A stretch of 8,082 nucleotides of DNA from Acetobacteraceae bacterium (GTDB lineage Bacteria; Pseudomonadota; Alphaproteobacteria; Acetobacterales; Acetobacteraceae), in NCBI GenBank assembly GCA_027311485.1, contig DAICYU010000160.1, positions 1-8,082 on the forward strand. Reading direction: 5' to 3'. The notes beneath the pieces were generated by a model. That model saw nothing but the letters and a program-made list of their open reading frames with translations, did not search any database and was not told where the DNA came from. This document shows, piece by piece, positions 5,175-8,082 of this stretch (positions are counted from its first letter, which is position 1; the number at the start of each line of letters is the position of its first letter). The translations under genes and the position numbers were made by a program.

Positions 5175-5363
5175 ATGAAAGACGTGTGGGAACCAATTCC
5201 CGGCACGCGCTTCTTCTCGCGTAACGGCATGGGGCTGTATGAACGCCTGAACGACAGGTTGTACCTGCGTGTCGATGACGTCGATGAGACAGACATCCAG
5301 GATCTTGCCACCAATTTCGCCGACGCGAATGAGGCACGCTCGCCTGTCCGCATGGTCGCCTGA
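5175..5363 (+). CDS. Small acidic protein of unknown function (62 residues)
   Basis: No recognised family. The protein starts MKDVWEPIPGTRFFSRNG and has a mixed hydrophobic N-terminal half with Gly/Tyr/Leu (20-32). A strongly acidic segment follows at about 34-41 (DDVDETD), then a short Ala/Asn-rich helix-like end (DLATNFADANEA) and a tail SPVRMVA. There is no signal peptide, membrane helix or Cys, so it should be cytosolic. The very strong ribosome-binding site and high G/C third positions argue that it is a real, well-translated gene. It stands alone on the plus strand between an AT-rich leader and a 9-bp inverted repeat (5375-5401). Its role is unknown; a regulatory or accessory small protein is possible. 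Confidence 0.65.
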   Translation: MKDVWEPIPGTRFFSRNGMGLYERLNDRLYLRVDDVDETDIQDLATNFADANEARSPVRMVA

Positions 5364-5374
5364 GGCTCGCTCCA

Positions 5375-5401
5375 GTATCGCGCTTCTCTGACGCGCGATA
5401 C
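5375..5401. terminator. 9-bp perfect inverted repeat between convergent genes
   Basis: GTATCGCGC (5375-5383) and GCGCGATAC (5393-5401) flank a 9-nt loop. It starts 11 nt past the small gene's stop and lies 72 nt beyond the NUDIX stop, so it could serve both converging transcripts. No T-tract follows on either strand. Confidence 0.4.
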
Positions 5402-5473
5402 GTCACCCTTCAGTTGAAGTATTCGATTGACGCACTGAGCCGCGAGCCGTTCGCGCCTCTCTACGATCGGATA

Positions 5474-6262
5474 TTAAGAACCCGGCGGCAGATCGATAAC
5501 GAATTCGCTGCCGCCGTAGTCCGCCTCGGCGGGAATCCGCAGCAGCCGCTTTGTGCCTTCCAGTTTGGTGGCATGCGGCAATACAGTGACAATCGTTGAA
5601 CGTTGGGCAGCCTGCAGTGCCTCGGGCACGGCGGTAAACCGGGCGAGCTTTTCCAGGTTCTTAAAGGTCGCGAAAATCAGCTTGAACCGGCCGGCTTCGG
5701 CATCGGCCAGTGCGCGCGACGGGCTGATCCAGATCGACTCGACCGCCTCTCGCCCATCGTGGACCGCCAGATGTTCGGCCGGGGCTTCGGCCAGAAAGAA
5801 ATGCGTATCGTACCGCTTCGGCTGGTTCGCCGGCGTGATCCAGTGGGCGAAAGGCACCAGCAGGTTGGTCGCCGGGACAAGGTCCTCGGCCAGAAGCATC
5901 GCCTCGAACCCGATGGCGCCGTCGTTCAGCGCGCCGCGGTGACGGGCTTCCACGCCACGCAGAGTCTCGGCATCGATCAGATTGTCGGAACCGCGTGGCC
6001 GCGCCAGCAGCACGCCGCATTCCTCAAACGTTTCCCGGATCGCGGCGATGCGAAACGGCATCGATGCGCCAACAGGTGCGACGGCAGGATCGATCCGTGC
6101 CGCCAGGTCCCGATCGGCATCCTCCACCCGGCCGCCCGGAAACACCAGGGCGCCGGCGGCGAAGGCGATTTCGTGGTGCCGGACGACCATGAACACTTCT
6201 ATCCCGTCCTGACCGTCGCGCAGCAGCAGAATCGTCGCAGCGGGGCGGGGGATGGCTTCCAT
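5474..6262 (-). CDS. NUDIX hydrolase with an insertion inside the Nudix box (NUDT19-like)
   Basis: 262 residues, longer than a minimal NUDIX domain (about 150). The N-terminus PRPAATILLLRDG begins the usual first strand. The Nudix box (Gx5Ex7REUxEExGU) is split. FPGGRVEDAD (41-50) is followed by an extra stretch of about 18 residues, and then by RIAAIRETFEECGVLL (71-86) with the metal-binding Arg76, Glu77, Glu80, Glu81 and Gly83. Such a split box is known in NUDT19/RP2-type enzymes, which cleave acyl-CoA or CoA-type diphosphates. Substrate here is inferred only. The rest includes VPFAHWITP (136-144), YDTHFFLAEAP (151-161) and a C-terminal strand-rich end FVIDLPPGS, which resemble the same subfamily. 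ATG 6262 is preceded by AGAGGA nine bases upstream. It is the last gene of the leftward unit, 54 nt after the DUF72 gene. Confidence 0.88.
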   Translation of the reverse strand: MEAIPRPAATILLLRDGQDGIEVFMVVRHHEIAFAAGALVFPGGRVEDADRDLAARIDPAVAPVGASMPFRIAAIRETFEECGVLLARPRGSDNLIDAETLRGVEARHRGALNDGAIGFEAMLLAEDLVPATNLLVPFAHWITPANQPKRYDTHFFLAEAPAEHLAVHDGREAVESIWISPSRALADAEAGRFKLIFATFKNLEKLARFTAVPEALQAAQRSTIVTVLPHATKLEGTKRLLRIPAEADYGGSEFVIDLPPGS

Positions 6263-6316
6263 GATCTGGCGTCCTCTGGTCTGTTGTCCCGGATGTAACC
6301 GATCAGTCGCTTTCGG

Positions 6317-7276
6317 TCACGCCCGCAGACGGCGGATCAACTCCGTGGCGTTTGCGGGGGCGCGCACTTTGGCGTCGTTGTCGAAATAGACATACACGTC
6401 GCGCCGGCGCGATCGTCCCTTGCCGCCGACCCGTTCGGCGTCCTCGGGCTCATCGCCCGCGGCCCATGTCTGGCAACGGCTGGCCCAGGCGTCCAGCGCG
6501 GCATTGTCATAGCCGCTGGCATAAAGTTCCTTCGGCCCGTGCAGCCGGCAATAGACGAAGTCCGTGGTCAGATCCATCAGCCGCGGCCATACTGCGGAAT
6601 CGGCACAGACCAGGGCGACATCATGCGCGCGCAACAGGTTGATGAACGCCTGGCAGCGAAAACTGTCATGCCGGATCTCCAGCGCATGGCGGATCGGCCG
6701 CTGTGCATCGGTTGCCAGCCAGGCCGGCCCGCGCAGCCGGTTGTCGTGCCTGCGCCCGAGCCTGAGCGCCGCCTCGGTGCTGCGCGGCAGCAGGTGCAGG
6801 AATGCCTCAAGCCGAGCGGGATCGAACGGGAAGTTGGCGGGAAGCTGCCACAGGATCGGGCCGAGATGCATGCCCAGCCGCAGCAGGCCGGACGCGATGA
6901 AATTGGCCAGCGGCACCTGCGCGTCGCGCAGCCGCAGGATATGGGTGATGAACCGCGGTGCCTTGACAGCAAACACAAATCCAGCCGGCACCTGCTCGGC
7001 CCAGTCTCGGAAGGCCTCCGGCCGTTGCAGGCCGTAAAAGGTGCCGTTGATCTCGATCGTGCCGAAGCGGGCGGCGGCGTAGCCAAGCTCATGCTCCCGC
7101 CGCAGCCCCTTGGGATAGAACACGCCGCGCCACGGGGCATAGGTCCAGCCCGAGATGCCAACCCGGATGATACCAAGGCTCACAGGAATGGGGGACGTGC
7201 AGGTGTCATGCCGCACGTCTTTCCGTTCCGACCGGCGAAAGTTCAAGTCGGAAGTGCGCCTGGCCGGTTGGATCAT
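6317..7276 (-). CDS. DUF72 (YecE-family) TIM-barrel-like protein
   Basis: 319 residues. DUF72/YecE is a widespread family of unknown function with a TIM-barrel-like fold. Visible marks in order: RVGISGWTYAPWRGVFYP (38-55), EINGTFYGLQ (75-84), FVFAVKAPRFITH (100-112), LGPILWQLPANF (138-149), HALEIRHDSF (197-206), DFVYCRLHG (239-247) and VYVYFDNDA (294-302). All family blocks are present, so the protein looks intact. The first 30 residues are Arg-rich and lie ahead of the first strand. ATG 7276 has no clear Shine-Dalgarno. A GTG at 7183 (PVSLGIIRVG) would give the more typical length, about 288 residues, so the true start may be there. It starts 28 nt after the MFS stop (7305) and precedes the NUDIX gene by 54 nt on the same strand, suggesting co-transcription. 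Its reaction is not known. Confidence 0.9.
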   Translation of the reverse strand: MIQPARRTSDLNFRRSERKDVRHDTCTSPIPVSLGIIRVGISGWTYAPWRGVFYPKGLRREHELGYAAARFGTIEINGTFYGLQRPEAFRDWAEQVPAGFVFAVKAPRFITHILRLRDAQVPLANFIASGLLRLGMHLGPILWQLPANFPFDPARLEAFLHLLPRSTEAALRLGRRHDNRLRGPAWLATDAQRPIRHALEIRHDSFRCQAFINLLRAHDVALVCADSAVWPRLMDLTTDFVYCRLHGPKELYASGYDNAALDAWASRCQTWAAGDEPEDAERVGGKGRSRRRDVYVYFDNDAKVRAPANATELIRRLRA

Positions 7277-7304
7277 TCTGCGCCGAACGATCCGGGCGCC
7301 GGGA

Positions 7305-8082
7305 TCACTCGGCCGCCACGACCACCGGCGTCGGGCTGACGCGCAGCACCAGCATGGAGGCCAGCAGGCAGGCCGCGCCGCTGGCCATGAACGCGATCAG
7401 ATAGCTGCCTGACAGGCTGCGCACCGCGCCTGCGCCCAGCGCCGCCAGCGCCCCGCCGACCTGATGCGCGGCAAACACCCAGGAGACGACAACAGGGGCA
7501 TCGCGCCGGCCGAAAATCTCATTTGTCAGGGCAAACGTCGCCGGTCCGGTGGCAACCCAGTCTAGGCCGTAGAAGATGGCGAACGCCGACAGGCTGAGCG
7601 GATCGAAGCCGCTGAGCGGTACCAGCACCAGCGACAGGCCGCGCAAACCGTAATACCAGAACAGCAGCACCCGGGGATTGTAGCGGTCGCACAGGTACCC
7701 CGACAGCGTCGAGCCGACCAGGCTGAACATGCCGATCACCGCCAGGATCGAGGCACCGTTCATCTCGCTGATGCCATGGTCGGCGCAGTAGGCGATCAGA
7801 TGCGTGTTGATCAGCCCGTTGGTGGAAAAGCCGCAGATGCCGAAGGTCAGGCACAACAGCCAGAAATCGACCGAACCGGCGCCGCGGCGGAGGATGGTGA
7901 TGGCGACGCCGAACGGATTGCCCTCGGTTCGCGTGATCGGCGTAATGGCGGTGCCGCCGAACGCGGGCAGGCCCACGGCCGCCGGTGATTCCGGCAGCAG
8001 CAGCATGATCACCGGGATGACCGCAGCGATCGCCAGCGTCATGGCCACCGATACACCCTGCCAGCCATAGCGGTTGGTCAAC
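7305..8082 (-). CDS. MFS transporter, C-terminal part (5' end beyond window)
   Basis: The frame runs to the window edge without a natural start, so the N-terminal half is missing. The visible 258 residues hold about seven hydrophobic helices: 12-30, 71-93, 110-130, 138-158, 163-186, 196-220 and 226-247. This fits helices 6-12 of a 12-helix major facilitator. GYLCDRYNPR (129-137) matches the conserved loop between helices 8 and 9 (the C-half counterpart of the GXXXDR loop). FWYYGLRGLSL (141-151) follows, a motif I associate with the monocarboxylate/oxalate-formate type of MFS, from memory. A hydrophilic central loop spans 31-69. Substrate cannot be read from this part; a small organic acid is a guess. 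It is first in the leftward MFS-DUF72-NUDIX unit. Confidence 0.9.
   Translation of the reverse strand, partial: LTNRYGWQGVSVAMTLAIAAVIPVIMLLLPESPAAVGLPAFGGTAITPITRTEGNPFGVAITILRRGAGSVDFWLLCLTFGICGFSTNGLINTHLIAYCADHGISEMNGASILAVIGMFSLVGSTLSGYLCDRYNPRVLLFWYYGLRGLSLVLVPLSGFDPLSLSAFAIFYGLDWVATGPATFALTNEIFGRRDAPVVVSWVFAAHQVGGALAALGAGAVRSLSGSYLIAFMASGAACLLASMLVLRVSPTPVVVAAE

Noticed and set aside
5603..6298. 231-residue plus-strand reading frame
   Set aside because: Opposite the NUDIX gene, whose catalytic motif is unmistakable.
6539..7339. 266-residue plus-strand reading frame
   Set aside because: Opposite the DUF72 gene, whose family blocks are all present on the minus strand.

Overview
The window is GC-rich (my rough impression is about 70%) bacterial chromosome. 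It has short intergenic gaps, Shine-Dalgarno-led genes, and no tRNA, rRNA, insertion sequence or CRISPR array. Codon third positions are strongly G/C. The style of the proteins (short signal peptides, a proline-rich lipoprotein beginning CGYHTWWNPP) suggests an alphaproteobacterium, most likely an Acetobacteraceae member. That placement is inference from recollection, not from a search.

Layout, left to right. (1) 1-726 (+): C-terminal part, or all, of a membrane-anchored protein of unknown function, followed at once by a perfect 20-bp palindrome. (2) 852-1595 (+): an Asp/Glu/hydantoin racemase-fold protein in which both usual catalytic cysteines are replaced. (3) 1814-2308 (+): a secreted Gly/Met-rich low-complexity protein with pentapeptide repeats. 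Its upstream region carries two 17-nt direct repeats and a small hairpin. (4) 2373-3545 (-): an exported seven-bladed beta-propeller protein, convergent with the previous gene. (5) 3546-3934: a 389-nt divergent intergenic region with two strongly self-complementary blocks. (6) 3935-4552 (+): a Pro/Gly/Thr/Ser-rich lipoprotein, then 4571-4834 (+) moaD (molybdopterin synthase small subunit) and a strong GC hairpin. (7) 4835-5174: a distinctly AT-richer intergenic region leading to a 62-codon gene (5175-5363, +) with a near-consensus Shine-Dalgarno. (8) 5474-8082 (-): a probable three-gene unit read leftwards: MFS transporter (5' end outside the window), DUF72/YecE-family protein, and a NUDIX hydrolase with an insertion inside the Nudix box.

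The genes do not form one obvious pathway. The left and centre hold unrelated envelope or secreted proteins plus molybdenum-cofactor and amino-acid-racemase-like enzymes. The right is a transporter/DUF72/NUDIX housekeeping-type cluster. I do not see a clear new multi-gene system. The points most worth following are the cysteine-less racemase homologue, the Met/Gly repeat secreted protein with its repeat-bearing leader, and the structured sequence between the propeller and lipoprotein genes.
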